Source: Bacteroidota bacterium
Lineage (GTDB): Bacteria > Bacteroidota > Bacteroidia > B-17B0 > Aurantibacillaceae
Length of the DNA: 64,000 nucleotides
Reading direction: 5' to 3'
Assembly (NCBI GenBank): GCA_030684395.1
Contig: JAUXTT010000029.1
Location: forward strand, 1 to 64,000
The notes under the pieces were generated by a model that searched no databases, was not told the origin of the DNA, and saw only the letters and a list, made by a program, of their open reading frames with translations. Position 1 is the first letter of the stretch. Each line of letters begins with the position of its first letter. This document shows positions 35,245 through 43,691 of this stretch, piece by piece. Both the position numbers and the translations under genes were made by a program.

Positions 35245-35253
35245 AAAAGGAGG
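35245..35253 (+). promoter_or_regulatory. Strong Shine-Dalgarno-like sequence setting the next start
   Basis: AAAAGGAGG lies 6 nt before ATG 35260. Such purine motifs are unusual for Bacteroidota genes, and it decides between the two in-frame ATGs (35236 and 35260). Confidence 0.5.
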
Positions 35254-35259
35254 TCATTT

Positions 35260-36096
35260 ATGAAAGCTACAATCACACTAATTTTAGTAATCAGTCAGTT
35301 CGTTCTCTTTGCAAAGAAAACACCGATCTCTATAGACAAAGCCATTAAACAAGGTCTCATAAGTGTTGACATAAAAGGTAAAGGTGGTTACAGTGGCAAT
35401 TGCGCACAGATCAAGATCTCCAATAAACACAAGGACTCAATTTACGTAATCCTGGAGGCAGGGCGAAAATTAAATTCACTGAACAATGAAGAACAGGATC
35501 TTTTGGTAACCAAAGAACAGATCTTTAAACTAAAAGGTATGGAAACTAAAACAGTTGATGCTTTCGGTTTTTGTTGTCAGGCAAATAACCATGCACCGGT
35601 TAAAGATTCCAAATTTAACGTTGGCAAGATGGGAGATAGTGCATTAATTGCTCTTGCACAATTTTGTAATAAAAATAAATTCTCTACCGGAGATATTCAA
35701 AGTTCTGTTTGGTGTTTAAGCGACAATCACTCTGTTGCAGGCATTCCGGGCAACAACGAGAAGCTGAGAAAGTTTGTAGCAGGAATTAAAAAAGAAGAAA
35801 TTCCATGGTATCAAAAAGAATATGAGCCAAGCAGAGGTAACCAGGCTTTCACCAACAGAGCTAACAAAATAAACGGAAACATTACTTATACCACTTTAGC
35901 AGATGGTTTTATGAACATACAATTAATGGATGCGAACGGACAACTGATGCAAAAGTTCGCTGATAAAAAAATGCTGGAAAAAGGAACTTACGATTATTGG
36001 TTTGAACTACAGGTTACCAACTGGCCCAAAGGAAAATACTTTATTCATATTTATTCGGGTGAGCAACTTTTGAGTAAGAAGGAATTTACGATTTAA
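35260..36096 (+). CDS. Exported protein with C-terminal sorting-like domain
   Basis: The 278-residue protein begins with a signal peptide (about 1-18, MKATITLILVISQFVLFA). The central domain carries Cys in GGYSGNCAQIKISN, FGFCCQANN, AQFCNKNK and SVWCLSD. The last about 75 residues (NITYTTLADGFMNIQLMDAN to GKYFIHIYSGEQLLSKKEFTI) look like the immunoglobulin-like C-terminal domain of T9SS cargo, though the terminal motif is not classical. I do not recognise the central domain. Start chosen at 35260 from the strong Shine-Dalgarno-like site; an upstream ATG at 35236 would add 8 residues. Confidence 0.75.
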   Translation: MKATITLILVISQFVLFAKKTPISIDKAIKQGLISVDIKGKGGYSGNCAQIKISNKHKDSIYVILEAGRKLNSLNNEEQDLLVTKEQIFKLKGMETKTVDAFGFCCQANNHAPVKDSKFNVGKMGDSALIALAQFCNKNKFSTGDIQSSVWCLSDNHSVAGIPGNNEKLRKFVAGIKKEEIPWYQKEYEPSRGNQAFTNRANKINGNITYTTLADGFMNIQLMDANGQLMQKFADKKMLEKGTYDYWFELQVTNWPKGKYFIHIYSGEQLLSKKEFTI

Positions 36097-36187
36097 TGGC
36101 ACACAGATGCCGCGGATTATTATGATTGAATATGATTAAATCAAAATCATAATAGATCTGCTAAATCTGCGTTATCAGCGTTCCATT
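36095..36187. repeat. CGCAGAT-type inverted repeat between convergent genes
   Basis: AATGG (36095-36099) pairs with CCATT (36183-36187), and ATTATGATT (36119-36127) with AATCATAAT (36145-36153). It fills the gap between two convergent stop codons and could act as a bidirectional terminator. Its right end, GCGTTATCAGCGTTCCATT, nearly repeats that of 25052-25175. Confidence 0.65.
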
Positions 36188-36192
36188 TTTCT

Positions 36193-38271
36193 TTACGGGA
36201 TTAACACGATCTCAACTCTTCTGCTCTTAGCATTAAGGTCAATACACGAAAGACCTTTACATGTTCCAACAGGCTTTAAGGCTCCTTCTCCTGCTACTTT
36301 GGTCAACCTTTTATTGTCTATGCTTTTATTCTTTAAATAATTTGCTGCTGCTCTTGCTCTTAGTAATGAGAGCCAATCATTATAAACATCAACTCCCATA
36401 AAGTCAGTGCGACCAATAACCGCTGCTTTGTAATTTGAATTTGAAGACATCAAAGACGCAACTTCCTCCAATTTTTGAACTGATTCCGCTGTTAGTTTAT
36501 CGCTGTCGAAATCAAAATAAAGCACCACCAGTTTTTCGCCTGATGCAGTTGAAGTTACATTTGATGTGTTAGTTGTATTGTTGTTGGTGTTGTTAGCGTT
36601 ATTGTTGGCATTTGTGTTTGTCGCGTTATTATTGACAGTAGCTGTATTTGTTGTAGCCGTGTTATTTGCAAACATTGTATTATTAGCCGCAAGTGTATTA
36701 TCATTCGTAGGATTTACAGACGTATAATAATCACTCATTTTATAAACACAGGTATCACATTTTTTTACTTCTTCAATATCTAGTTTTTTTATTTTACCTG
36801 AAGTGATCATTTGCTCCAGTTTTTGAGTATCGTCGGTAACCAAAGTATCGTTTACCCTGAAGAACATTTTTTCTGTTGATGATTTCGCTGCTTCTTCTTT
36901 GATCCATGCTATTGTACTGGTAGTGTTGGATGGTTCAAGTAATCCTTTTTTGTTGATCATCACCAAATTTTCATGATCGAAGGATGGGACATTTATAAAA
37001 TAGAAACGATAAATATCATAACTTCCTATTCCACCTTTTCTGTTAGAAGAAAAGAACCCCTCCGTAAAATCATGTTTAGGATAAAAGAAAACATCGTCGG
37101 AAGTAGAATTGTATGGCATACCCATATTTTCAGGCTTCGACCATTGTTTGCCGTCCCAGATGGATTTATAAATATCGTATCCACCAAAGCCTGCTAATCC
37201 GTTAGATGAAAAATATAAAGTCTTTCCATCTTCACTAATGAACGGGCTCTGTTCATTCCCTGTAGAATTTATTTCAGCACCAAGGTTTTCTGCTTCAGTC
37301 CAGGTACCATCACTTTTTAATTCCGTTTTGTAAATATCAAGGTTCCCGTTTGCTTTTTTCTTTTCCGAAGTAAAATAAATTGTTTTCCCGTCTTTAGTAA
37401 TAGAAGCGTGATTTACGTAATCCTTCGAAATAATATCCTTTCCAATTTTTACCGGTGCAGCCCATTTTCCCCCAACAAATGTAGATTGCCATAATGTACC
37501 CAACTTATACATAAACAATGTTTTTCCATCAGGAGAAATAGACACCATTGATTCATGCGCTTTAGAATTTCCAACATCCACAACTTCTATATATCCTGTG
37601 GGCAATGCAACTGCAGAGTCAAACTCAAATCCGTTTCTTTTTGCCATATACATATCTTCATGAAACATATCATCTTCCACATCCGGAAACTGATTGAATT
37701 GATTTTTACGACGTGAGGTGAACATAATAAAATCTTCTCTCTCATCCACAACAGGCACATATTCTGGGTAAGCTGAATTTACATGCGAACCCATATTTAT
37801 AACACGTAAAGATGCCACTCTTTTGTCCTTATTAGCCCTGTAATACTCTATCTCCTTCAGTCCGGTTTTTGCTTCTTCAATAATAGGTTTTGTTTCCGAG
37901 CTCACATAAATTGATTGTAAAGCTTTGTACATTTTCTCGGCAAGCTGCAGGTTTCCAAAATAATGTTCTATACGTGCCAATGCGTGGTAATAGCTGATAC
38001 TGTCCTGTTCGTAGGTGAGTACTTTCTTCATATAAGGGTAAGCCTCTTCGTAATTTTTTTCTTCAAAAAACAGCATCTCGGCAAGCTCAGTATTTACTTC
38101 GTTATTTGAAGGAGATTGTTTTAAGTAGTTCTTGTAATGAACTGTAGCATCAAGATATAAACCTTGTTCGCGTTTTTTGCGAGCCTTGGCTAATTCATTG
38201 TTTTCACCCTGTCCATAAGAAACGGATCCTAATAAGGTAAACAATAGAGCAAGAATAAAACATCTGTACAT
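36193..38271 (-). CDS. PorE-like OmpA/TPR/PD40 outer-membrane-associated protein
   Basis: From the Met at 38271 the protein has 692 residues: signal peptide (about 1-21, ending SYGQ), TPR region (about 25-150; LAKARKKREQGLYLDATVHY, NYEEAYPYMKKVL), a WD40-like PD40 propeller (about 180-430; ISPDGKTLFM, ITKDGKTIYFTSEKKK, ISEDGKTLYFSSNG). A Cys pair and a 60-residue Asn/Thr linker precede the C-terminal OmpA domain (about 590-692; LYFDFDSDKLTAESVQKLEE, RARAAANYLKNKSIDNKR). TPR-PD40-OmpA is the architecture of PorE, a periplasmic T9SS component that binds peptidoglycan. Related non-T9SS OmpA proteins share it, so the role is probable only. An upstream in-frame ATG at 38328 would add 19 residues ahead of the signal peptide. 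Confidence 0.85.
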   Translation of the reverse strand: MYRCFILALLFTLLGSVSYGQGENNELAKARKKREQGLYLDATVHYKNYLKQSPSNNEVNTELAEMLFFEEKNYEEAYPYMKKVLTYEQDSISYYHALARIEHYFGNLQLAEKMYKALQSIYVSSETKPIIEEAKTGLKEIEYYRANKDKRVASLRVINMGSHVNSAYPEYVPVVDEREDFIMFTSRRKNQFNQFPDVEDDMFHEDMYMAKRNGFEFDSAVALPTGYIEVVDVGNSKAHESMVSISPDGKTLFMYKLGTLWQSTFVGGKWAAPVKIGKDIISKDYVNHASITKDGKTIYFTSEKKKANGNLDIYKTELKSDGTWTEAENLGAEINSTGNEQSPFISEDGKTLYFSSNGLAGFGGYDIYKSIWDGKQWSKPENMGMPYNSTSDDVFFYPKHDFTEGFFSSNRKGGIGSYDIYRFYFINVPSFDHENLVMINKKGLLEPSNTTSTIAWIKEEAAKSSTEKMFFRVNDTLVTDDTQKLEQMITSGKIKKLDIEEVKKCDTCVYKMSDYYTSVNPTNDNTLAANNTMFANNTATTNTATVNNNATNTNANNNANNTNNNTTNTSNVTSTASGEKLVVLYFDFDSDKLTAESVQKLEEVASLMSSNSNYKAAVIGRTDFMGVDVYNDWLSLLRARAAANYLKNKSIDNKRLTKVAGEGALKPVGTCKGLSCIDLNAKSRRVEIVLIP

Positions 38272-38344
38272 GCATAAAGGATTTAGGAATTCAGTAATAA
38301 ACTTACGAAAAAAAATTAAAATCACCATCTCTAATTCGGAGGTA

Positions 38345-39394
38345 TCAGGAAACGAAGCCCAATTTGTTTTCCAATTCAGAACTTAACTTAGGCAGCCTTC
38401 TTCTTTCAATCAGGAAGCTGGTTAGCATTGCTATTTCTTTATAGATATAATGTTTATTTAGTGCGCCCATTAAATAATCTTTACCCGAACTTCCGCCTGT
38501 ACCCACACGCATGCCAATGATCCTATGTACCATATTGATGTGTCGGAATCTCCATGTTGCCATTTGCTCATCTATTTCAAGCAAATTATTTAATAACTGA
38601 TACGGATATTGTAATAAAGGATATCCACGGTATAACATTATAAAAAGAGCAGATCGCATTGCCTTCGGGCTAAGCTGGCTCTCCGGGTTTGAAGATTTTT
38701 CCTGAAGGAAGATCTCGTCGAAAACTTTGATCTGACTCTTTTCTCCTTCAACTAAACCATCTAAATAAACGGCTCTGTAATCATTCCAGAAAACGTGAAT
38801 ATTGTCCGTGGCTAATGACTGTGCCTGAAAATTTTTCCACAAGTTATTGTTATCAAAAAACGGCATACGTTCCAACCAATTATTTAATAATTGAATTACT
38901 GAAGGTTGCGATTCCACTTGTTTTATCAATTCCACTTGTTGCGGACGCAATTGAGAGGTATAATATGCCTGCCCGTGGCGGTGTTCAAATTTTAACCCCA
39001 ATTTCGCTTCGATTATTTTGAACTGCCAACTTTGAAAACCCGATGCAGGGCGTAACAAATCCCTGAAATCAAGGAAATCCATTGGCGTCATTGTTTCCAG
39101 AATATCAATTTGATGAACCAATACTTTTAAAATAGTGCCTATACGATGCGAGCAATGTACTACCGTTTGTAGATCGGGTGAATTATCTTTTACCGTTGAT
39201 CCGCCCAGCATAGCAAGCATACTGTCGGTTTCGTGCAAAATTTGTTTGAACCACAATTCATAAGCCTGATGGATAATAATAAAAAGCATCTCATCATGAG
39301 CTTCCAGCTTTTCCTTATCGCTTTCGGGCAACTGAGCATCTAATATTTTTTCTAATTGAAGATAATCGCTATAATGAACGGGCGGACGTGACAT
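38345..39394 (-). CDS. kynA: Tryptophan 2,3-dioxygenase
   Basis: This haem enzyme opens the indole ring of tryptophan to N-formylkynurenine, the first step of Trp catabolism. The 349 residues show YSDYLQLEKILDAQ, HDEMLFIIIHQAYELWFKQI, LDFRDLLRPASGFQSWQFK, RHGQAYYT and the haem-ligand region WRFRHINMVHRIIGMRVGTG with GGSSGKDYL. Length is as expected. It has its own promoter elements (39473-39502) and no kynurenine-pathway partner nearby, though phhA and phhB lie 3 kb away. Confidence 0.96.
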   Translation of the reverse strand: MSRPPVHYSDYLQLEKILDAQLPESDKEKLEAHDEMLFIIIHQAYELWFKQILHETDSMLAMLGGSTVKDNSPDLQTVVHCSHRIGTILKVLVHQIDILETMTPMDFLDFRDLLRPASGFQSWQFKIIEAKLGLKFEHRHGQAYYTSQLRPQQVELIKQVESQPSVIQLLNNWLERMPFFDNNNLWKNFQAQSLATDNIHVFWNDYRAVYLDGLVEGEKSQIKVFDEIFLQEKSSNPESQLSPKAMRSALFIMLYRGYPLLQYPYQLLNNLLEIDEQMATWRFRHINMVHRIIGMRVGTGGSSGKDYLMGALNKHYIYKEIAMLTSFLIERRRLPKLSSELENKLGFVS

Positions 39395-39472
39395 ATTTAT
39401 ATGTTTTGAGTTGTTAGTTTTGAGTCTTTAGTTATTCGGTTTTAGTATTGCTTAACTACAAAAATCAAAGCC

Positions 39473-39502
39473 TAAATATACGGGCTTTTCTTTAGTTACA
39501 AA
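39473..39502 (-). promoter_or_regulatory. Putative kynA promoter
   Basis: On the minus strand a TTTG (39502-39499) is followed after 18 nt by TATATTTA (39480-39473), 7 of 8 matches to the -7 box. The spacing fits Bacteroidota promoters. The predicted 5' UTR is about 70 nt. The remainder of 39503-39679 shows nothing I can name. Confidence 0.5.
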
Positions 39503-39679
39503 GGGCTTTTTTAACGGGAATTATCAGATAACGATTGCAGAGAACAACTTAACTATACCGGAGAGGTCGGCGTGAAACTACAAGAATAAACCCTTCCTCC
39601 GACAAGTTGAGTCATAAAATTTATCTAATATATTGAATTCTCTGTCTATAATTCGTAACTTAGATTCGAATAAACTTGT

Positions 39680-41890
39680 ATGAACGAAATAAATATAGAA
39701 GCGGAGAAAAAAGAGATTCTGAACCGGTATAAAATGTTACTGAAAGCCAGTAAAAGAAGGTTGGAAAAAGGTGATAAAGAACTCATCCGCAAAGCATTTG
39801 AAGTTGCAGTTGATGCGCATAAGGAAATGCGCAGAAAATCAGGGGAGCCTTATATTTATCATCCCATTGCCGTTGCCCAAATCTGTGCCGAAGAGATAGG
39901 CCTGGGCACTACCTCAATTGTATGTGCTTTACTACACGATACGGTTGAAGACACGGACATTACCCTTGATGACATCAAAGGAATGTTTGGTGAAAAGGAA
40001 GCTAAAATCATTGATGGCCTTACCAAAATTGCCGGAGTATTTGACCAAACTTCTTCCTTACAAGCCGAGAATTTCCGTAAAATGATGCTCACTCTTTCGG
40101 ATGATGTACGTGTAATTCTTATAAAGCTAGCCGATCGTTTGCATAATATGCGCACATTGGAAAGCATGAAGCGTGAAAAACAAATTAAGATAGCTTCTGA
40201 AACTCTTTATTTGTACGCGCCGCTTGCACATCGTTTAGGGTTAAATGCCATTAAAACCGAATTAGAAGATCTTGGTTTAAAATATACCAATACCGAATCC
40301 TATGATGATATTGCTCTAAAATTAAAAGAGAGTGAACCTGAAAGAAAAAAATTCATCACTAAATTTATTGAGCCGATTAAAGAGATCCTGCAAGAACAAG
40401 GATTTAAATCCAGGATTTACGGAAGGCCAAAATCTATTTTTTCTATCTATAATAAAATAAAACACAAAAGTGTTGAGTTTGAAGAGATCTATGATCTTTT
40501 TGCAATTCGTATCATTATTGACACACCATTTGAATTAGAAAAAACAGATTGTTGGCGTGTGTATTCTATCATTACCGACTTCTATCACCCAAGCCCGGAG
40601 CGGTTAAGGGACTGGATCTCTACACCTAAAGCCAACGGTTATGAATCGTTACACACCACGGTAATGGGACCCGACGGGAAATGGGTAGAAGTGCAGATCC
40701 GCACCAAACGAATGGATGAGATTGCTGAAATGGGTTATGCTGCCCATTGGAAATACAAAGATTCCGGAGATAACAAAGAAGGTCAACTGGAAGACTGGTT
40801 AAGAAAAATCCGTGAGTTATTGGAAAGTCCGGAAGAAAATGCCATGGACTTTATTGATGACTTTAAACTCAATCTATTTGCAGAAGAAATTTTTGTATTT
40901 ACTCCAAGCGGCGAAATGCGAACTCTTCCGTTTGGCGCTACTGCACTTGATTTTGCCTTTGATATTCATACTAAAGTGGGGCAACATTGTATTGGTGCTA
41001 AAGTCAACCACAAACTGGTACCGCTTAGTTATCAGATAAAAGGCGGTGATCAGATCGAGATCCTGACTTCCAACAAACAAACGCCAAAAGAAGACTGGAT
41101 TAGTTTTGTAACTACTGCCAAAGCAAAATCAAAAATAAAACACGCTTTAAAAGAAGCGCACAGGGCAGTGGCGGAAGAAGGGAGAGAAATCCTGGAGCGT
41201 AAATTTTACAAACAAAAACTGGAATTCACCGTTCAAAATATTCATGAGTTTGCACATTTCTTAAAACTGCCTAATACTCAGGAATTATTTTACCGTGTAG
41301 CAAAAGATGCAATAGATCTTAAGTCGATTAAAGACTTTGTTAAGTTTAAAGCTCACCCCGAAAAATATGCGGCACACAAAGCTGAACAACATGTAGCTCC
41401 TACATTGGAGAAACTGGTAACGGATGCGCGCGGAAAATCAGACTTGTTGGTGATTGGTGACGACATGCAAAAATTGGATTACAAACTTTCCACGTGCTGT
41501 ACACCAATTCCGGGAGATGATGTATTTGGGTTTATTACGGTTGGGGAAGGGATTAAAATTCATCGCGTCAATTGTCCTAATGCCGTTCAACTTTTATCAA
41601 ATTATGCCTACCGTGTTGTAAAAGCCAAATGGAACAGCCAACACCTGATCTCTTTCCTTGCAGGGATTAAGATCAAAGGAACAGATGAGTTGGGATTAGT
41701 AAATAACATTACGAAGGTTATTTCAACACAGTACAACGTAAATATGCGCTCTATTAATTTTGATACCGATGGTGGAGTGTTTGAAGGAACCATTATGGTA
41801 TATGTGCATAGTACAGAACACTTAACGCAACTGATTACCAAATTAAAAAAGGTAAATGGGGTTCAAAATGTGGTGAGACTTGATGGATAG
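39680..41890 (+). CDS. Bifunctional RelA/SpoT (p)ppGpp synthetase/hydrolase
   Basis: The 736-residue protein makes and degrades the alarmone (p)ppGpp. The HD hydrolase domain lies at about 45-200 (YIYHPIAVAQICAEEI, ALLHDTVEDTD with HD at 86-87). The synthetase domain is at about 240-370 (GRPKSIFSIYNKI, YDLFAIRIIIDT, STPKANGYESLHTTVMG, VEVQIRT). A TGS domain (about 408-470), zinc-finger-like Cys segment (YKLSTCCTPIPGDDV) and C-terminal ACT domain (about 660-736) follow. Both HD and synthetase signatures are intact, so it is a long Rsh with both activities likely. Confidence 0.96.
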   Translation: MNEINIEAEKKEILNRYKMLLKASKRRLEKGDKELIRKAFEVAVDAHKEMRRKSGEPYIYHPIAVAQICAEEIGLGTTSIVCALLHDTVEDTDITLDDIKGMFGEKEAKIIDGLTKIAGVFDQTSSLQAENFRKMMLTLSDDVRVILIKLADRLHNMRTLESMKREKQIKIASETLYLYAPLAHRLGLNAIKTELEDLGLKYTNTESYDDIALKLKESEPERKKFITKFIEPIKEILQEQGFKSRIYGRPKSIFSIYNKIKHKSVEFEEIYDLFAIRIIIDTPFELEKTDCWRVYSIITDFYHPSPERLRDWISTPKANGYESLHTTVMGPDGKWVEVQIRTKRMDEIAEMGYAAHWKYKDSGDNKEGQLEDWLRKIRELLESPEENAMDFIDDFKLNLFAEEIFVFTPSGEMRTLPFGATALDFAFDIHTKVGQHCIGAKVNHKLVPLSYQIKGGDQIEILTSNKQTPKEDWISFVTTAKAKSKIKHALKEAHRAVAEEGREILERKFYKQKLEFTVQNIHEFAHFLKLPNTQELFYRVAKDAIDLKSIKDFVKFKAHPEKYAAHKAEQHVAPTLEKLVTDARGKSDLLVIGDDMQKLDYKLSTCCTPIPGDDVFGFITVGEGIKIHRVNCPNAVQLLSNYAYRVVKAKWNSQHLISFLAGIKIKGTDELGLVNNITKVISTQYNVNMRSINFDTDGGVFEGTIMVYVHSTEHLTQLITKLKKVNGVQNVVRLDG

Positions 41891-41897
41891 AATATCT

Positions 41898-41980
41898 CCC
41901 GCAGATCACACAGATTAGCGCAGAAATAAATGGCAAGCTAAAACAATAAAAAATTTGCGCAGATCAGCGAAACCTGCGGG
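41898..41980. repeat. CGCAGAT-type inverted repeat before phhB
   Basis: CCCGCAG (41898-41904) pairs with CTGCGGG (41974-41980), with further GCGCAGAT-type pieces inside. It lies in the 5' region of phhB; a spurious TTG start within it would extend phhB by 13 residues. Confidence 0.6.
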
Positions 41981-41993
41981 CAACCAATTACCG

Positions 41994-42275
41994 ATGACTG
42001 CACTAAGTACCCAAGAAATAAAAAACAAATTGGTTTCATTTCCTAACTGGAAACATGAAGAGAATTGTATTATAAGAGAACTTACTTTTAAAAACTTCAG
42101 TGAAAACTTTGCCTTTATGACAAGAGTGGCAATGATTGCTGAAACGCTTAACCACCATCCGAATTGGAGCGGAGGGTATAAAAACCTTACTATTAAACTT
42201 TCTACACACGATGCAGATGGGGTAAGCGATAAGGATTTTGAGTTTGCAGGGAGAATTGAGAAGATGTTACAATAG
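41994..42275 (+). CDS. phhB: Pterin-4a-carbinolamine dehydratase
   Basis: PhhB (PCD) dehydrates the carbinolamine formed from the pterin cofactor by phenylalanine hydroxylase, recycling it. The 93 residues contain the family core SENFAFMTRVAMIAETLNHH, then PNWSGGYKNLTIKLSTHDA, with the catalytic His-His-Pro. The ATG at 41994 gives the usual length; the longer reading from TTG 41955 runs into a repeat. phhA, the partner, lies 291 nt downstream behind a palindrome and an attenuator. Confidence 0.94.
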   Translation: MTALSTQEIKNKLVSFPNWKHEENCIIRELTFKNFSENFAFMTRVAMIAETLNHHPNWSGGYKNLTIKLSTHDADGVSDKDFEFAGRIEKMLQ

Positions 42276-42280
42276 ACCAA

Positions 42281-42352
42281 TGTCAGTTCGAGCGCAGTCG
42301 AGACGACTATGAACGCGTGTCCCAAATGTTCTCGACTACGCTCGAACTGACA
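42281..42352. repeat. Long palindrome of the TGTCAGTTCGAG type
   Basis: Arms 42281-42303 and 42330-42352 match as inverted repeats at 22 of 23 positions around a 26-nt loop. The arms start TGTCAGTTCGAGCG and end CGCTCGAACTGACA. The same type is widespread between genes in flavobacteria. It may terminate phhB transcription. Confidence 0.75.
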
Positions 42353-42377
42353 CTTATCTGGATTTTCGAAATTATTT

Positions 42378-42407
42378 TTTGATTTTCAAAATTAAGCTCC
42401 ACATTTG
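42378..42407 (+). promoter_or_regulatory. Putative promoter of the phhA leader
   Basis: TTTG (42378-42381) is followed after 18 nt by CACATTTG (42400-42407), 7 of 8 matches to TAnnTTTG. The predicted start of transcription falls within a few nt of the leader ORF ATG at 42415. Confidence 0.5.
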
Positions 42408-42414
42408 CTTCGCA

Positions 42415-42489
42415 ATGAATTTTCACGCACATACATCTTATTATTATAGCCCGATCAAAACGTCGGGTATGTATGGTCATTGTATGTAA
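42415..42489 (+). CDS. Leader peptide with three consecutive Tyr codons (phhA attenuator)
   Basis: A 24-codon ORF starts ATG AAT TTT and contains TAT TAT TAT at codons 9-11 (42439-42447), plus a fourth TAT at codon 20. The peptide begins MNFHAHTSYYYSPI and stops at TAA 42487-42489. The Tyr run ends exactly where pairing segment 1 of the downstream structure begins. Its position before a Phe hydroxylase gene, which makes Tyr, fits a ribosome-stalling sensor of Tyr-tRNA. A short -7-like promoter sits directly upstream. Confidence 0.7.
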   Translation: MNFHAHTSYYYSPIKTSGMYGHCM

Positions 42490-42545
42490 TCAATAAACAA
42501 TTAAATCCATTCATTATATCGCCCGGCATTAGTCGGGCTTTTTTT
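42448..42545 (+). promoter_or_regulatory. Attenuator: four mutually exclusive pairing segments before phhA
   Basis: Segment 1 is AGCCCGA (42448-42454), segment 2 GTCGGGT (42462-42468), segment 3 GCCCGGC (42521-42527) and segment 4 TCGGGCT (42533-42539). Pairs 1:2 and 3:4 form together, and 3:4 runs into seven T, an intrinsic terminator. Alternatively 2:3 pairs over seven positions (two G-U), which blocks the terminator. This is the classical attenuation layout seen in biosynthetic operons with leader peptides. Ribosome stalling at the Tyr codons just before segment 1 would free segment 2 and allow read-through into phhA. Confidence 0.7.
42521..42545 (+). terminator. Intrinsic terminator of the phhA leader
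   Basis: GCCCG (42521-42525) pairs with CGGGC (42534-42538), a sixth G-U pair is possible, and TTTTTTT follows (42539-42545). It ends 21 nt before the phhA ATG. Confidence 0.85.
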
Positions 42546-42566
42546 ATTTACCAAATCCAAAACAAC

Positions 42567-43304
42567 ATGAACAAACCATTAACGCAAATTTACAGCAATT
42601 ACACGCAAGAAGATTTTAAGGTATGGAAGGTCCTGTTTGACCGGCAACTGAAAAATTTAGAGCATTATGTGTCGCACGATTTTTTGGAAGCTTTGGAGAA
42701 AGTAAAATTTACTCCGAACAGGATTCCCTATTTTAAAGAAGTAAATTCTATTCTACTAGAGCAAACAGGTTGGTCATTGCATACTGTTCCCTGCATCAGT
42801 CCACAGTGCGAATTTTTCAGGTTGCTCTCGCAGGAAAAATTCACAGCAACCTGCTGGATCCGTAAGAAAGAACAATTAGATTACCTGGAAGAACCGGATA
42901 TGTTCCACGATGTGTTTGCGCATACACCACTTTTGAGTAACCCCACTTACTGCGAGTTCTTCAAAAGCATTGGTGATCTTGCCCTAAAACATATTCACGA
43001 TCCTATAGTTATACAAAAATTTGGACGCTTGTACTGGTTTACCATTGAGTTTGGCATGATCTACAAGAACAATGAAATCAATGCCTTTGGAGCAGGAGTA
43101 ATTTCTTCCGCAGGAGAAACAAAACATGCATTGAGTGTTCGTTCCAAAAAAATTGATTTTAATATTGAGAAAATATTTAATACCAATTTCAGAGCGGATA
43201 TCCTACAGGAAAACTATTTTGTGATTGATTCTTTTGATCAACTGTTAAAATCGGTGCCTGAGATAGAACAAAAAATTGAGCTACTGGCAGAAATAAATAC
43301 GTGA
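42567..43304 (+). CDS. phhA: Phenylalanine 4-monooxygenase
   Basis: PhhA converts L-Phe to L-Tyr with tetrahydrobiopterin and non-haem iron. From ATG 42567 it has 245 residues, the usual size of bacterial monomeric PAH. The iron ligands are H114 and H119 in DMFHDVFAHTPLL and E161 in FTIEFGMIY. RIPYFKEVNSIL and GWSLHTVPCISPQCEFF are conserved substrate and pterin regions. The longer reading from 42480 is rejected because it would cross the attenuator terminator. Part of its 3' end is duplicated at 43692-43790. Confidence 0.95.
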   Translation: MNKPLTQIYSNYTQEDFKVWKVLFDRQLKNLEHYVSHDFLEALEKVKFTPNRIPYFKEVNSILLEQTGWSLHTVPCISPQCEFFRLLSQEKFTATCWIRKKEQLDYLEEPDMFHDVFAHTPLLSNPTYCEFFKSIGDLALKHIHDPIVIQKFGRLYWFTIEFGMIYKNNEINAFGAGVISSAGETKHALSVRSKKIDFNIEKIFNTNFRADILQENYFVIDSFDQLLKSVPEIEQKIELLAEINT

Positions 43305-43315
43305 ACAAATTTTAT

Positions 43316-43323
43316 TATCTTTA
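43316..43323 (+). promoter_or_regulatory. Weak -7-like box before the DUF4870-like gene
   Basis: TATCTTTA matches 7 of 8 positions of TAnnTTTG, 8 nt before the ATG at 43332. Confidence 0.3.
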
Positions 43324-43331
43324 AATAAAAA

Positions 43332-43682
43332 ATGGAAACTTACACCAAATCAGATGAAGATAAAACAGTTGCTATTTTATCTTATATAACCCTTATCGGG
43401 TTTATTATTGCACTTGTAATGTATGGGAATAATAAAACAAAATTGGGAGCATATCACCTGCGTCAGGCATTAGGATTTTTGTGTGCAGGGTTTGCATTTT
43501 CGTTATGCCAGTTTGTGCTTGTTTTTATCCCTATTGTAGGATGGCTTATTATTATGGCAATAGGCGTATTTATGCTTGTATGCTGGATCATGGGTTTGAT
43601 ATCCGCAATTAACGGCGAAATGAAACCTATGCCTTTGATTGGTGAGCCCATTCAAAACATTTTCAAGAATACGTTTAATTAG
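43332..43682 (+). CDS. DUF4870/Tic20-like small membrane protein
   Basis: The 116-residue protein has three to four hydrophobic segments: about 13-28 (VAILSYITLIGFIIALVMYG), 44-62, 65-85 and 85-95. A conserved motif GAYHLRQALGF lies between the first two. It opens with TKSDEDKTVAILSY. This fits the DUF4870 or Tic20-like family of small membrane proteins with no agreed function. It sits between phhA and a duplicated scrap of phhA, so it may have been brought in by the same rearrangement. Confidence 0.82.
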   Translation: METYTKSDEDKTVAILSYITLIGFIIALVMYGNNKTKLGAYHLRQALGFLCAGFAFSLCQFVLVFIPIVGWLIIMAIGVFMLVCWIMGLISAINGEMKPMPLIGEPIQNIFKNTFN

Positions 43683-43691
43683 CATTCATGT

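Noticed and set aside
39467-39488. Terminator hairpin AAAGCC/GGCTTT upstream of kynA
   Set aside because: The stem is short and its loop is the -7 box of the kynA promoter, so it is more likely incidental.
42480-42566. Extended N-terminus of phhA starting at 42480
   Set aside because: It would begin inside the leader ORF and cross the terminator hairpin and T tract. The protein from 42567 has the full family length.
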